DNA of 38,325 bases from CAYLNH01 sp964384625 (lineage in GTDB: Bacteria; Verrucomicrobiota; Lentisphaeria; JABSQK01), in NCBI GenBank assembly GCA_964384625.1, contig CAYLNH010000034.1, positions 1 to 38,325 on the forward strand, written 5' to 3'. The notes under the pieces are model-generated. The model was not told where the DNA came from. It saw only the letters and a program-made list of their open reading frames with translations, and ran no database searches. The number at the start of each line of letters is the position of its first letter. The stretch's first letter is position 1. Below are positions 23,848-33,132 of the stretch, in pieces. The position numbers were made by a program, and so were the translations under genes.

Positions 23848-24915
23848 TCAGATGCCGGACGAGGGGCTTACCTGGATGGCGTCCCGCAGGAGCGGGGTCG
23901 GGCGCAGGGCGGCGATGCGGTCGACGTATGCTCCTTCATCTCGACAGTAACGGGCTTCAAGGAAGCCCCAACGGACCAGGTGGCTGAAGACGCGGGTCTC
24001 AAGGAAGGCGTCCGTGTTGGTGTAGGGCCCGGAGCAGGCGTCCTCGGCCTCCTGCATAACGGACGGCAGGAAGAGTCTGGGCAGGACCTCCCGGTAGTCG
24101 TGCCAGTCGTCTTCCAGCCGGCAAAGTTGAAGGAGGGTATAAGCAATGCAGTGCTGGACGCCGGGGCAGTCCGGATAGCGGTCGAGATAGGCCATGGAAA
24201 ACTTTCGAAAGTAGCCTTGTACCAACACAACGAACGGCTCGCCGGCCCGATCCGGGGCGAGCAGCTTGGCCTTGTCCTTCGGGATTCGGAATCGTGCCTT
24301 GCGCGGGTAGATCATCCCGGCAGTTTCGCAGACAATCCGAACCAGATGGATGTCGCGGACATCGTGCTCGTTGATGGTCTTGTTGACGGCCAGGATCGCG
24401 TCCCGTTCGCCATCCGGCAGATCGAAGCAATCCATCAATTCGGCAACGACCTTGCGGTTCAGGTTCCCCTTCTGCGTTCGCTCGAGGCCGTCCTGGTCCT
24501 GAGCGAGGGAAAGGAATCGCCGGCAATTGCGGAAGAACCGTGATCCATCTTCCAGCCGGTCGAGGGGGAGCGTCTGGTTGAACTGAAGGGGGAAGTCGGG
24601 ACTCTCCCAGGCGCTGTTGAGCAGCATGAAGGCCTGTTCCGGCGACAGCCCGCCGAGCTCATCCTGCGGCGTCTGATTGTACGACTCGGTCTGTTTGCGA
24701 ACGAAGTCCTGGACTTCCTCGAAGCTGTCGAAGCAGTCGGGCGCATCGGCCATGCCGGGAAGCTGAGGGAACGGTTTCCGATGGTTTCCCGAATCGTCGG
24801 CAAAACCGGCCGCCGAATTCCTTTCCGCCTCCTGATCCTTCCGAAGGCAGCATTTCTTATACTTTCGGCCCGAGCCGCACGGGCAAGGGTCATTACGATT
24901 TGGCAAAGGTGTCAT
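23848..24915 (-). CDS. SEC-C motif protein
   Basis: Protein of 355 aa. The N-terminus carries NDPCPCGSGRKYKKCC, a complete SEC-C zinc-binding motif (Cys11, Cys13, Cys22, Cys23), as at the end of SecA and in many otherwise unrelated proteins. The remaining 330 residues are mostly helical and charged, and I do not recognise them. I chose ATG at 24915 over an upstream in-frame TTG; no strong ribosome site decides it. The motif lies at the N-terminus rather than the more usual C-terminus. A nucleic-acid or protein-binding role is possible but not shown. Confidence 0.8.
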   Translation of the reverse strand: MTPLPNRNDPCPCGSGRKYKKCCLRKDQEAERNSAAGFADDSGNHRKPFPQLPGMADAPDCFDSFEEVQDFVRKQTESYNQTPQDELGGLSPEQAFMLLNSAWESPDFPLQFNQTLPLDRLEDGSRFFRNCRRFLSLAQDQDGLERTQKGNLNRKVVAELMDCFDLPDGERDAILAVNKTINEHDVRDIHLVRIVCETAGMIYPRKARFRIPKDKAKLLAPDRAGEPFVVLVQGYFRKFSMAYLDRYPDCPGVQHCIAYTLLQLCRLEDDWHDYREVLPRLFLPSVMQEAEDACSGPYTNTDAFLETRVFSHLVRWGFLEARYCRDEGAYVDRIAALRPTPLLRDAIQVSPSSGI

Positions 24916-24934
24916 AGGCAAAGTCAACTCACTT

Positions 24935-25120
24935 TTACAGGGGTGCAGCCACAGGGAAGTATATTGCCACAGACACCGTCAAGTTCAAGCCATCGACAAT
25001 GGTGCAGATGGCGGGGTGCGCCTTGGGTACGCGATAATCCGGGTAGGTCATCAGGACCAGCGGAAAGGGCTTGTCTGCATCGCGATAGGCACCGCCCTCC
25101 AGGAACCGGATCGTCTTGCT
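24935..25120 (-). pseudogene. Orphan coding remnant after the heparinase-like gene
   Basis: After the TAG stop (25135-25133) of the heparinase-like gene the same frame meets a TGA at 25123-25121, then stays open for 61 codons to a TAA at 24937-24935. The product (IRFLEGGAYRDADKPFPLVL, then MTYPDYRVPKAHPAICTIVD) looks like real protein, with no start codon at a useful place. It could be the tail of a lost gene. I do not recognise it; it does not resemble the CBM9-like end just upstream. Confidence 0.4.
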
Positions 25121-25132
25121 TCACGGGGCCTT

Positions 25133-28100
25133 CTACTCCAGCACGAGAGTACCCCAGCGCCAGGGGACGGCGGCCGGATTCGGTTCGCTGCGGGACCATG
25201 TGGACGTTTCTTTGGGCGGCGGCATGCGGTAACGCCGCAGGTTCATCGACATCTCCAGGCCCGAGGTCGGCCGCCGGACCATCAGTTTACGCCAGGGGTC
25301 GTCGAGCAGTTCGTTCCAGGGGATAGCGATCTCCAGCGTCCAGGCGGTGGGTTCGTCGGTCTCGCGGCTGGCGCGGATGGTCAATTCGCCTGAGCCGATG
25401 TCGCCCATCTTGCCGTACACTCCGAGGTGCATGCCATCGGCCGGCAGATGGTAGCCGAAGTAACGGTTGACGGCGTGCTCGTTGCCCGGGTCCAGAAAGA
25501 ACTGGATGTGGTCGTCGTGCATCAGCGATTGCGCCGGGCCAACCAGCGTGCTGACGACGCCGGCGAGGTCCGGCTCATGGGCGCGAATGGCCAGATAGAG
25601 GTTCTGTTCGTCCCAAGCGAATTTCGCCTCGGTAGGGGCCCGGACCTTCGCATCGGCATCCCACGAATCGCCGGGCACGAAGGCGTCCGCGACTTTGGCC
25701 GACCGCCAGACCGCATCGTCCAGCTTACCGTCGAGTGTCGGTGGCCGGTCGGCCTTGACGGCGACGACGCGCGGCTTGGTGGTCAGCGGCTGCGGGGTGA
25801 GCAGCAGCTTGCCGGCCTCGTCGCCGGGCTTGACCAGTCCCCAACCGGCATTGATCTGCCGGAATGTCAGTTTGCCGCGCTCGCCGAGGGCCACGGTGAT
25901 GCGGTCCGGTTGATACGTCACATCGGCGTTAACTTCCGGGGCGTTCGTATCCTGACCAACCCGGATCACGGTTACCAGCGGACGCTCCGGCGCGGCGGTG
26001 TAGTCGGCGGAGACCGTGTACCATTGCGTTTTGCGATATTTCCGTTTTTGCTTCCGGGTGGAGATTTCGACCGCGGGACCGAACAATCTGGCCGTCATCG
26101 CCACGGTCCGGCCGACCACCTTGATCAAGCTGCCTTCGGCCAACTCCGCAGCGGGGGTCTGCAAATTCCAGCGCACCTTGTTCGGCTTGTCCCGGGCGGG
26201 CGCAATGTCGTCGAACACGACTACCGCACCCTCGCGATGCATGACGACGGTGCGGCGCATGCGCCTGGCGCCGGTGCTCCAGTGGTAGGCATCGGTGGCA
26301 TCGACGACCGCGGCGCGCCACGGACCGTGACTGAGCGTGTCGGTGATCGCTGCACCCCAGCGGTCCGGGCCGCGCCCGTCGATCAGGGGGATTGAGTGCT
26401 GCTCCGCCCGGCTCTGACCCCAGCCGGGGTCGAGCACGAGCGGCTCGCCGGCGTTATAGAGGGTGAAGCTCGCCGGATCCGTCTGCTGGTGGTAGGGCTG
26501 CGGCCCGTTCTGCATGCCTTTGAGCCCGACCAGGAGCGGGGCGTTGACGCGCCCGTGGCTGCGCATGGTTACCCAGTTCACATCGTCGAGCCTGGCGAGG
26601 ACGGGCAGGTCGGGCTCGGTGTCGGGGGCCGGCTTGTCGCTGCGCCACATCATTGCCAGGCCCAGTTCATGGGCGTTGCCCGGGCCGACGTGCGCCACCG
26701 CGGCATCGGCCACCCACCGCAGCAACGGCGTGTCTGTCCGCGCGTCGAGGTGCGCTGCCGGCGCCGCGCCTTTCATGCCGTGGTGCATGTTGTTGTAGGT
26801 GATCAGCTCGTCCTGCGAGACGGTCATCAACTCGTACATGCGCGTGGCCCTGGCCAAGCGCTTTCGGCCCAGCAGGGTCCGGTCGTCCCGATGCTGCGCC
26901 AACAACCGGGCCAACTCGAAGTAATCCGCCAATCCGGCGGCGGCCCAGCTCATCCCCTCGGTCCACGCGCCGTCCGGCGAGAAGGCCACATCGATGTAAC
27001 GCGCCGCGTTTCGCTTGGCCTCGGCGAGGATCCGGTCTGCGTCGTGGCGCGCGTGGTCGAACATCAACGCCAGCACGACCGCGGCGCTGTTGACCATCGG
27101 GTTGTTGGACGTCGGGTTGTCGGCAAACCACGAGCCGGGCATGTCGTGCTCGACGTAGTGATCCAGGGCCGCGAGCAGGTACTCCTGCACCGGCGCGCGG
27201 AAGGCGGGGTCCAACTCATCAGCCACCAGGTCGTAACCCAGGGCGGTGAGCTTTGCATCACGGTAGTACCACTCGCCGAACTTCCGGTCCATGACGAAGA
27301 AGCGCATCCATTCGATCATCCGCTTGCGATAGACGTCTTCGCCGGTCAGCAGATATCCCCAAAAGACCGGGGCGGCGGAGTTGACCCGTCCGTGCGCCCG
27401 TCCGGGCCGGGCCTTGACCGAACTGCCCGCCAGCTTCAGCAACTGCCGGCGGTACGCATTCCACGGCTCCCGATTGGAACGCCGGCGCAGCGCCGCCAAC
27501 TCTTCGGCCGTGAACCACACCGAGGGCCGCGCCGCGCGGCCGAACGGAATTATTCCGTGAACCTTGGCTTTCGGATGCCCGGCGGTGATGGGCGCCGCAC
27601 CCGCCGGGCCGGCCGGGATCTTCACCATCAACTCTCGCCCCCGCTCGCCGATTGCCTTGATCACCTGGCCCGGCCGGTCGCCGAAGCGCACGGTCGTCTG
27701 CTTGTCCAGCCCGTAGCCGGTGATGGTCACCATCTCGCCCCCAGTCGGGGCGGCTTCGATCAACGAGGCGCCCACGAGCAGGCGCCCGATCGGCACGCCG
27801 CCGTCCACCGTGTCGGTCAGGCCGCTGGTCGGTTGGCGGACGGTCATGCCGTAGTTCCGCCCCGCGGCAAGCTCGCCGACGGTCACACGCAGGTGACCTG
27901 CCGAAACGCGCTGCACCTGCCCGGCCGGCTTGCCGCCGACGGTGACCTTCACGTCTTCGGTGAAGCCCGCGCCGCGCACGTCCACCGTGTCGCCGGGGGC
28001 CAGCACCGCCGACGCATAGTCGATACGACCGATCGTCGGCGGGTCGGGATGCAGCCTCATGTTCGCCAGTCGGCCCTTGAGCCGCAGCATGTCGCCGTAC

Positions 28101-29824
28101 CCGATGCCCTGCGCGCCGAGATGGTCGGCGGTGACGTTTACGCGCTTGATGAACAAGTGGTCCAGCGGCTTGTCGCGCAAGTCCTCGGGCATGATCCACG
28201 TCCAGTGCTGCCACGGGAGATCTTCACTCTGGCCGGCGCTGGGAACCCACATCGTGAACGCCAACCGATGCCGCGGCTCGGCCGGATCCTTGGCCGGGGC
28301 AGGGGCCACCGTCCGGCGGATGCGAATGCGGATCGGCAAATCACGCGTAAACGTCCCGCGTGCCGCCCGGGTCCAGGGAACCACGTCCTTGCGTCCGTGT
28401 CTGCCGGCGCGGGCGATCGCGTTGGCGCTGACCTTGTAGTAGCGGGGATGCATCCGATACGGCTCGCCTTGCGTCACGCCCAGGAACACGCCGTCCAGGT
28501 GCACCACTGCCGTTGCCGCGATGTCCTCCTCGCCCATCTGATCCACGACCGAGGAACTCACGCCCACCGCCAGCCCAGCCGTGAAATACTGCGAGCCGCC
28601 GGCCTGATCGAGTCTCACGTCGAAGGTCAGATCGAACGCGCCGTTGCCCAGTCCCGTCGCCGCAGTCATCGTGTCATGGCCGGCCATGTGCGTGGGGATC
28701 GACGCGGCGACGAACGCCAAGCCGTGGTCTTGCTCGCCCTCCCCTTTGGTCCAACGCAACGCGTCGGTCGGCGTCTGTTTGCGCCAGTGCCGACGGCGGG
28801 CCGGCGACAGCAGGTCCTTACCAAACATCGCACGCACGGCCGGCGGCGCCGCCGGCCGTGCGTGCGCCGCCATCCGCTGCGCCGCCTTGCCGGTCTCGGC
28901 GTCGTAGATCGCCAACTCGCCGGTTATGTAGCCCACCGCGATTCGCTTGCCGTCGGGCGAGACCGCCACCGCCGTGCCGTCCTTGCCCCTGGCCGCAACC
29001 AACAGCTCGGAGGCGTCAGCCTGGCTCTTCCGCCAGACCGTCAGGCCCCGGTTGCTCAGCGCCGCGATGACTCGGCCCGAAGCATCCGCCCCGAATTCGC
29101 CTCGCGCCCGGCCCTTGGCTTTGTAGGTCAGCACCCGCTGGTTCGTGATCACATCCCACCGCGCCACGCCCCGGACGCCGACCAATAGATGCCGACCGGC
29201 AGCAACGAAGCGCAGGTCACGCGGGGTGCCGCCGACGTCCAGCGTCGCCCGCGGTTCCCACCTGTCCACATCCATCAGCACCACCGTACGACGTCGCGTG
29301 CCGACCGCAAGCGTCTTGCCGTTTGGGCTGAACGCCAAGGCATCGGGCACCGGGTCGACAAACTGGTGCTTGCCGAGTTGCCTGCCGGTGTCCACATCCC
29401 ACAGTCGAATCGTCTTGTCGTTGCTGCTGGTGGCGAGGCGCTTGCCATCGGCGGTGATCGCCACATCGTTGAGAAGGTCCTCGTGGCCCTGGAAGACAGT
29501 TGATTTGCCTCGTCGCGTCCAGACCACCGCCGTGCCGTCCCAACTGGACGAAACCAGCTTGCTGCCGTCTTCACTGAATGCCAGACCACTCACCAAGAGG
29601 CGGTGCGACGCGCCCGGTTTGGCCGGCTTGCCCGTCTCCGTATCCCAGACCACGATCCGCCCGTCGTGCCCGCCGCTGACCAACCGCTTGCCGTCCGGGC
29701 TGAACAACAGCGTTTCGATCTGCCGCGCGTGCCCCGCCAGCTCAGCCGCGCCCAAGCTTACCGGCCAGGCCAGCACCAGACAACCGGCCAGCAACGCCGC
29801 CGCCACCGTGTTCATTCGCTGCAT
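25133..29824 (-). CDS. Secreted WD40 / IPT / heparinase II-III-like / CBM9-like protein
   Basis: Protein of 1563 aa. Residues 1-27 are a signal peptide (AAALLAGCLVLAWPVSLGAA); LLAGC resembles a lipobox but is followed by more hydrophobic residues. About 28-320 are WD40 repeats (LLFSPDGKRLVSGGHDGRIV, TIRLWDVDTG). A jelly-roll-like region follows, then two IPT/TIG domains (about 593-750). From about 766 (VWFTAEELAALRRRSNREPW) comes an alpha/alpha toroid and from about 1075 the heparinase II/III beta-sandwich (HQQTDPASFTLYNAGEPLVL). A CBM9-like domain starts near 1363 (TLDGKLDDAVW). Such lyases cut uronic-acid polysaccharides by beta-elimination; substrate unknown. ATG at 29824 has GGAG 9 nt upstream. 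The frame stays open upstream to 30058, but that part is an aldo/keto reductase remnant. Confidence 0.82.
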   Translation of the reverse strand: MQRMNTVAAALLAGCLVLAWPVSLGAAELAGHARQIETLLFSPDGKRLVSGGHDGRIVVWDTETGKPAKPGASHRLLVSGLAFSEDGSKLVSSSWDGTAVVWTRRGKSTVFQGHEDLLNDVAITADGKRLATSSNDKTIRLWDVDTGRQLGKHQFVDPVPDALAFSPNGKTLAVGTRRRTVVLMDVDRWEPRATLDVGGTPRDLRFVAAGRHLLVGVRGVARWDVITNQRVLTYKAKGRARGEFGADASGRVIAALSNRGLTVWRKSQADASELLVAARGKDGTAVAVSPDGKRIAVGYITGELAIYDAETGKAAQRMAAHARPAAPPAVRAMFGKDLLSPARRRHWRKQTPTDALRWTKGEGEQDHGLAFVAASIPTHMAGHDTMTAATGLGNGAFDLTFDVRLDQAGGSQYFTAGLAVGVSSSVVDQMGEEDIAATAVVHLDGVFLGVTQGEPYRMHPRYYKVSANAIARAGRHGRKDVVPWTRAARGTFTRDLPIRIRIRRTVAPAPAKDPAEPRHRLAFTMWVPSAGQSEDLPWQHWTWIMPEDLRDKPLDHLFIKRVNVTADHLGAQGIGYGDMLRLKGRLANMRLHPDPPTIGRIDYASAVLAPGDTVDVRGAGFTEDVKVTVGGKPAGQVQRVSAGHLRVTVGELAAGRNYGMTVRQPTSGLTDTVDGGVPIGRLLVGASLIEAAPTGGEMVTITGYGLDKQTTVRFGDRPGQVIKAIGERGRELMVKIPAGPAGAAPITAGHPKAKVHGIIPFGRAARPSVWFTAEELAALRRRSNREPWNAYRRQLLKLAGSSVKARPGRAHGRVNSAAPVFWGYLLTGEDVYRKRMIEWMRFFVMDRKFGEWYYRDAKLTALGYDLVADELDPAFRAPVQEYLLAALDHYVEHDMPGSWFADNPTSNNPMVNSAAVVLALMFDHARHDADRILAEAKRNAARYIDVAFSPDGAWTEGMSWAAAGLADYFELARLLAQHRDDRTLLGRKRLARATRMYELMTVSQDELITYNNMHHGMKGAAPAAHLDARTDTPLLRWVADAAVAHVGPGNAHELGLAMMWRSDKPAPDTEPDLPVLARLDDVNWVTMRSHGRVNAPLLVGLKGMQNGPQPYHQQTDPASFTLYNAGEPLVLDPGWGQSRAEQHSIPLIDGRGPDRWGAAITDTLSHGPWRAAVVDATDAYHWSTGARRMRRTVVMHREGAVVVFDDIAPARDKPNKVRWNLQTPAAELAEGSLIKVVGRTVAMTARLFGPAVEISTRKQKRKYRKTQWYTVSADYTAAPERPLVTVIRVGQDTNAPEVNADVTYQPDRITVALGERGKLTFRQINAGWGLVKPGDEAGKLLLTPQPLTTKPRVVAVKADRPPTLDGKLDDAVWRSAKVADAFVPGDSWDADAKVRAPTEAKFAWDEQNLYLAIRAHEPDLAGVVSTLVGPAQSLMHDDHIQFFLDPGNEHAVNRYFGYHLPADGMHLGVYGKMGDIGSGELTIRASRETDEPTAWTLEIAIPWNELLDDPWRKLMVRRPTSGLEMSMNLRRYRMPPPKETSTWSRSEPNPAAVPWRWGTLVLE

Positions 29825-29858
29825 GTGTTTCGACTCCAGGTGGGTCCGGGCGCAACGT

Positions 29859-30058
29859 CCCGATAGACGATTCATTCTCGCCGACACCGTCGACATCAGC
29901 GATATCAAAAAATCGCACACCCGAAACGTGCGCCGCCTCCAGAATCTCCCGGGAGGCGCCATCGTCCTTCTGCTTGCCCCTCTCGCCCCGAGCTGCCGGT
30001 AACCCAGGCCGATTTCCGTCGTCGACAACCCGTCAGTGCCGAGTATTCGCCTTTTCAT
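29859..30058 (-). pseudogene. 5' remnant of an aldo/keto reductase gene
   Basis: From ATG 30058, with AAGGA about 7 nt upstream, the product reads MKRRILGTDGLSTTEIGLGY, the standard N-terminus of aldo/keto reductases. Near codon 31 the similarity moves to another frame, which from 29966 reads DDGASREILEAAHVSGVRFF then DIADVDGVGENESSIG, matching the next conserved block (helix, then FFDTADxYG). So one frameshift is present and everything after about 65 codons is gone. In the first frame it runs without a stop into the heparinase-like gene, which could mislead start prediction. The catalytic Tyr, Lys and His regions are lost. Confidence 0.8.
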
Positions 30059-30279
30059 GGTTCTTCCTTTTTGCCCATGTTGATTTCAACAGATGCCAGA
30101 CTCGCTCCACCTCATCAGGAAGAGGGAACCTGCTCTGTTTGGTGTCGCATTCCACCTGAACGGTACCGTACGGTGTGGGAATGTCGAGCTTGGAGAAAAA
30201 CGCCGTTGGGGCCGGCGACATGCATGTGGGCTGCTGAACTCTTGCTCATTGCTCGCGTTCGTTCCTCTCAGTTGCAGTG

Positions 30280-30366
30280 TTAAGCCAACGGCAACCAGAC
30301 GCTCATTTCGCTGACCCCGCGCTTGGCCCAGGCGAAATACGGGATAAGACGGATCAGGACAGGGTG
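30280..30366 (-). pseudogene. 3' remnant resembling GH127
   Basis: A 28-residue frame ending in TAA at 30282-30280 reads LIRLIPYFAWAKRGVSEMSV then WLPLA. This closely follows the C-terminal signature of GH127/DUF1680 beta-L-arabinofuranosidases as I know it (IPYYAWANRGPGEMxVWLP). The frame upstream soon loses sense. It sits between the regulator at 30525 and the aldo/keto reductase remnant, all on the minus strand, suggesting a former GH127-reductase operon. Confidence 0.55.
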
Positions 30367-30427
30367 ATTGTCAGTGACTCTCGGTCCACAGGCGGCAGCC
30401 AAACGGACATGCCGCCGATTCCTGCAG

Positions 30428-30456
30428 TTGACTTCCTCAGATTTTGTACCATATTG
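30428..30456 (+). promoter_or_regulatory. Weak promoter candidate for the second GntR regulator
   Basis: TTGACT (30428-30433) is followed by CATATT (30450-30455, 16-nt spacer) or ATATTG (30451-30456, 17-nt). The AT-rich tract contrasts with its surroundings. No convincing operator palindrome was found next to it. Confidence 0.35.
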
Positions 30457-30524
30457 TTCTTTATCAAATCAATTGGAACTTTTGGTAACGAAGCGGGTCC
30501 GAATCTGCGAACATGGAGTGCATC

Positions 30525-31673
30525 ATGCTTGATCGACATCGCGTCATCCCCGTTCATGAGCAACTGGAGCAACTGCTTCGCCATCGCATTCGCACCGGCG
30601 ACCTGGCGCCCGGCGACAAGTTGCCGCCGGAGCCGGAGCTGGCGCGGCATTATGAAGTGAGCCGCAACACCTTACGTACGGTCTTGGCAAAACTCGCTGA
30701 GGCCGGCCTGGTGCAGCGGCGGCGGGCCAAGGGCACCTTCGTCTGCCGGCCTGCGGCCCTCGAGGCGACGGACAAATGGGTTGGCCTGCTGCTGGAGCAT
30801 GACATCTCCCATCCCGACCTGTCGCCCTTCTGGTTGCGTTTGATCCAGAAACTGCGGCGCCGGCTGGAGGAGCAGAGCATTCCTTGCCGTTTCTACGCCG
30901 GCCACCGCGCGCCGCTGAGCGGCGACTACAGCGTGGGCACCACCTGCAAGGAACTCCTGCTCGATCTTAAAGCGGGCTGTTTGGTCGGCCTGTTCAGTAT
31001 CGGGTTGGTTCGCGGCCGCCGGCTGACGGAGCTGCTGCATCAGCAGGGCGTTGTGACGGTTGGCGGCGAGGACTCGCACGGGACCGACTACGCGGCCCTG
31101 ACCGACTTGGCCGTACAGCACTTGCACGCGGCCGGCTGCCGGCGCGTGGCGTTGATGTCATTGGCCAAACCGGACGGCAGTGTCACGCATCCGGAGCATT
31201 TCCGCCGGGCCCTGGACGCGCATGGCCTGCCCTGTTGCGAGTCGTGGATTGTCGGCGTGCGGCCCACTGTCGAACAGCCCCACAACGCCGCGGACGCGTT
31301 CCACGGTCTGTGGCGATCGGCGTCCGAACCGCCGGACGGTCTGGTCGTGTTGGACGAGGCCATCTATCGCCAGCTCGAGCCGGCGCTGCTGCACAGTCGC
31401 CTGCAGATCCCGTCGGACCTGCATGTGGTGACCCACTTCAACCGCGGCGATGCACGCCTGCCGCTGCTGCCGGTGACCCGCATCGAAGTCGACGCCGCCG
31501 ACATCGCGGCCGGCTTCGCAGACGACCTGCTGGCGCGTCTGCGGCAGAATCCGGCGCCGCCCCGGCCATCCCCCGCTCCCCTCTACGTGGTCGAGACCAA
31601 CGCGCCGCCGCTGCCGAGCTTTCTCGACGCTCCGGCTCCCACCAAATCCAAAAGGAAACGGCGAACATCCTGA
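30525..31673 (+). CDS. GntR-family regulator with LacI-type effector domain
   Basis: Transcription factor of 382 aa. Residues about 5-70 form a GntR winged helix (VIPVHEQLEQLLRHRIRTGD, then LPPEPELARHYEVSRNTLRT and GLVQRRRAKGTFVCRP). The remainder is a LacI/PBP-type effector domain (ALTDLAVQHLHAAGCRRVAL, DGLVVLDEAIYRQLEPALL). I chose ATG at 30525 because GGAG lies exactly 6 nt upstream; the ATG at 30513 would place it within the gene. The next gene begins 23 nt after the stop, so it heads a co-directional locus of two pectate-lyase-type proteins, an unknown secreted protein and a pseudopilin. A pectin- or uronate-derived inducer is inferred from that company. Confidence 0.9.
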   Translation: MLDRHRVIPVHEQLEQLLRHRIRTGDLAPGDKLPPEPELARHYEVSRNTLRTVLAKLAEAGLVQRRRAKGTFVCRPAALEATDKWVGLLLEHDISHPDLSPFWLRLIQKLRRRLEEQSIPCRFYAGHRAPLSGDYSVGTTCKELLLDLKAGCLVGLFSIGLVRGRRLTELLHQQGVVTVGGEDSHGTDYAALTDLAVQHLHAAGCRRVALMSLAKPDGSVTHPEHFRRALDAHGLPCCESWIVGVRPTVEQPHNAADAFHGLWRSASEPPDGLVVLDEAIYRQLEPALLHSRLQIPSDLHVVTHFNRGDARLPLLPVTRIEVDAADIAAGFADDLLARLRQNPAPPRPSPAPLYVVETNAPPLPSFLDAPAPTKSKRKRRTS

Positions 31674-31696
31674 ACACCGACAGGAGCAGACAGCAC

Positions 31697-33132
31697 ATGA
31701 CGATGAAGAAGCGAGAGATGATGAGCCGCTGCAGACACCTGCGCAACCTGACCACGCCAATGATCACCATGCTTGCTTTGACGTTCCTGACAACGGGACT
31801 GTCGGGGGCCGGGACAACAGACCGGACCAAGGCCTTTCCCGGTGCCGAGGGCGCCGGCGCCTATACCGCCGGCGGCCGCGGCGGCAAGGTGTTCATTGTC
31901 GACAACCTGGCCGACCGCGGCCCGGGCAGCCTGCGCGCGGCGGTCGAGGCCAAGGGCGCCAGGACGATCGTCTTCGCGGTGTGCGGCACCATCCGGCTCA
32001 AGTCCCGACTGATCGTCAGGAATCCGAACATCACCATCGCCGGCCAGACCGCTCCGGGCGCCGGCATCTGCCTGGCCGACTACAGCACCGTGGTAAACAG
32101 GCCGACAACGTTATCCTGTGCTTCCTGCGCTGTCGCCTGGGAGACCAAACCGATGAGCAAGGCGACGCACTCTCGATCGTGGACAGCAAGAACGTCATCG
32201 TCGACCACATATCCGCCAGCTGGTCGATCGACGAAACCCTCTCGGTGAGCGGCTGCGACAAGGTCACGGTGCAGTGGTCAATTATCAGTGAGAGTCTGAA
32301 CCGGTCGCATCACAAGAAGGGCAGCCACGGCTACGGTTCACTGGTGCGCGGGGCAAACGGCGCCGAGTACAGCTTTCATCACAACCTCTGGGCCCACCAT
32401 CGCGACCGCACTCCACGTCCGGGAAACTACCGGAGCTACAAGGACGACCCCAAAGGTTTGACGGCCGATTTCAGCAACAACGTCATCTACAACTGGGGCG
32501 GTCCCTGGGGCGCGTATAACTCGGACGAGGACGCGATCAGCTGCTACAACTTCCGGAGCAACTCCTTCAAGCCCGGCCCCGACTCCAAGCGGAATTCCTT
32601 CATCTTTCGCGAGCAATGCGCCAAGGCAACAGCGCACTTCGCCGGCAACCATCTCAACGGCAAACCGATCGGCAACGACTGGCGGCTGATCAAGTTCCAG
32701 TTCCGAAAGCGCTTCGGCAAGAGCGACCGGGAGCTCATCGCGGCGTACAAGCAGGCGGATCCCATCAAGGTGGCCGCGGTCACGGTCGACGACGCGGCAA
32801 TCGCCGGCAAGCAGGTCCTGGCCCAGGCCGGCGCGCTGCCCCGGGACGCCGTCGACCAGCGGGTCGTCAAGAGCGTCAAGAACGGGACCGGCAAGATCAT
32901 CGACAGCCAGAAGCAGGTCGGCGGCTGGCCGCGGCTGAAGGCGGCGGACGCTGCGGCTGATACCGATCGCGACGGCATGGCCGATGCCTGGGAGACAGAA
33001 CACGGACTCGACCCTGAGGATCCCGCCGACGCCGTCAAGGACAAGGACAAAGACGGTTTCACCAATCTGGAAGACTATCTCAATGAACGGGCAGAACGAC
33101 TGCTGAACGAGCAAGACGAAAGGAATCTGTAA
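31697..33132 (+). pseudogene. PL1-type pectate lyase with one frameshift
   Basis: Secreted parallel beta-helix lyase. From ATG 31697 (AGGAG 10 nt upstream) come a signal sequence and AFPGAEGAGAYTAGGRGGKV, then TIAGQTAPGAGICLADYSTV. At 32098-32101 the frame breaks: one base is missing between GTGGTAAACAG and GCCGACAAC, and the homologous sequence resumes in another frame (ADNVILCFLRCRLGD ... ASWSIDETLSVSG ... HHKKGSHGYGSLVRG ... HRDRTPRPGNY). The end carries DTDRDGMADAWETEHGLDPE, a calcium-binding thrombospondin-3-like motif. Repaired, the product would be 478 aa, full length for the family. No other damage is seen, so the deletion is recent or a sequencing error. The stop overlaps the next start (TAATG). 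Confidence 0.85.

Noticed and set aside
26396..29188. 930-codon open frame opposite the lyase gene
   Set aside because: It is the antisense of the WD40/heparinase-like gene, kept open by high GC; its product has no domain and is rich in Arg, His and Gln.
30033..30221. 62-codon minus-strand frame containing IPTPYGTVQVECD
   Set aside because: It faintly recalls the C-terminal region of rhamnosidases, but the similarity covers only about ten residues and it overlaps the aldo/keto reductase start; too weak to call.
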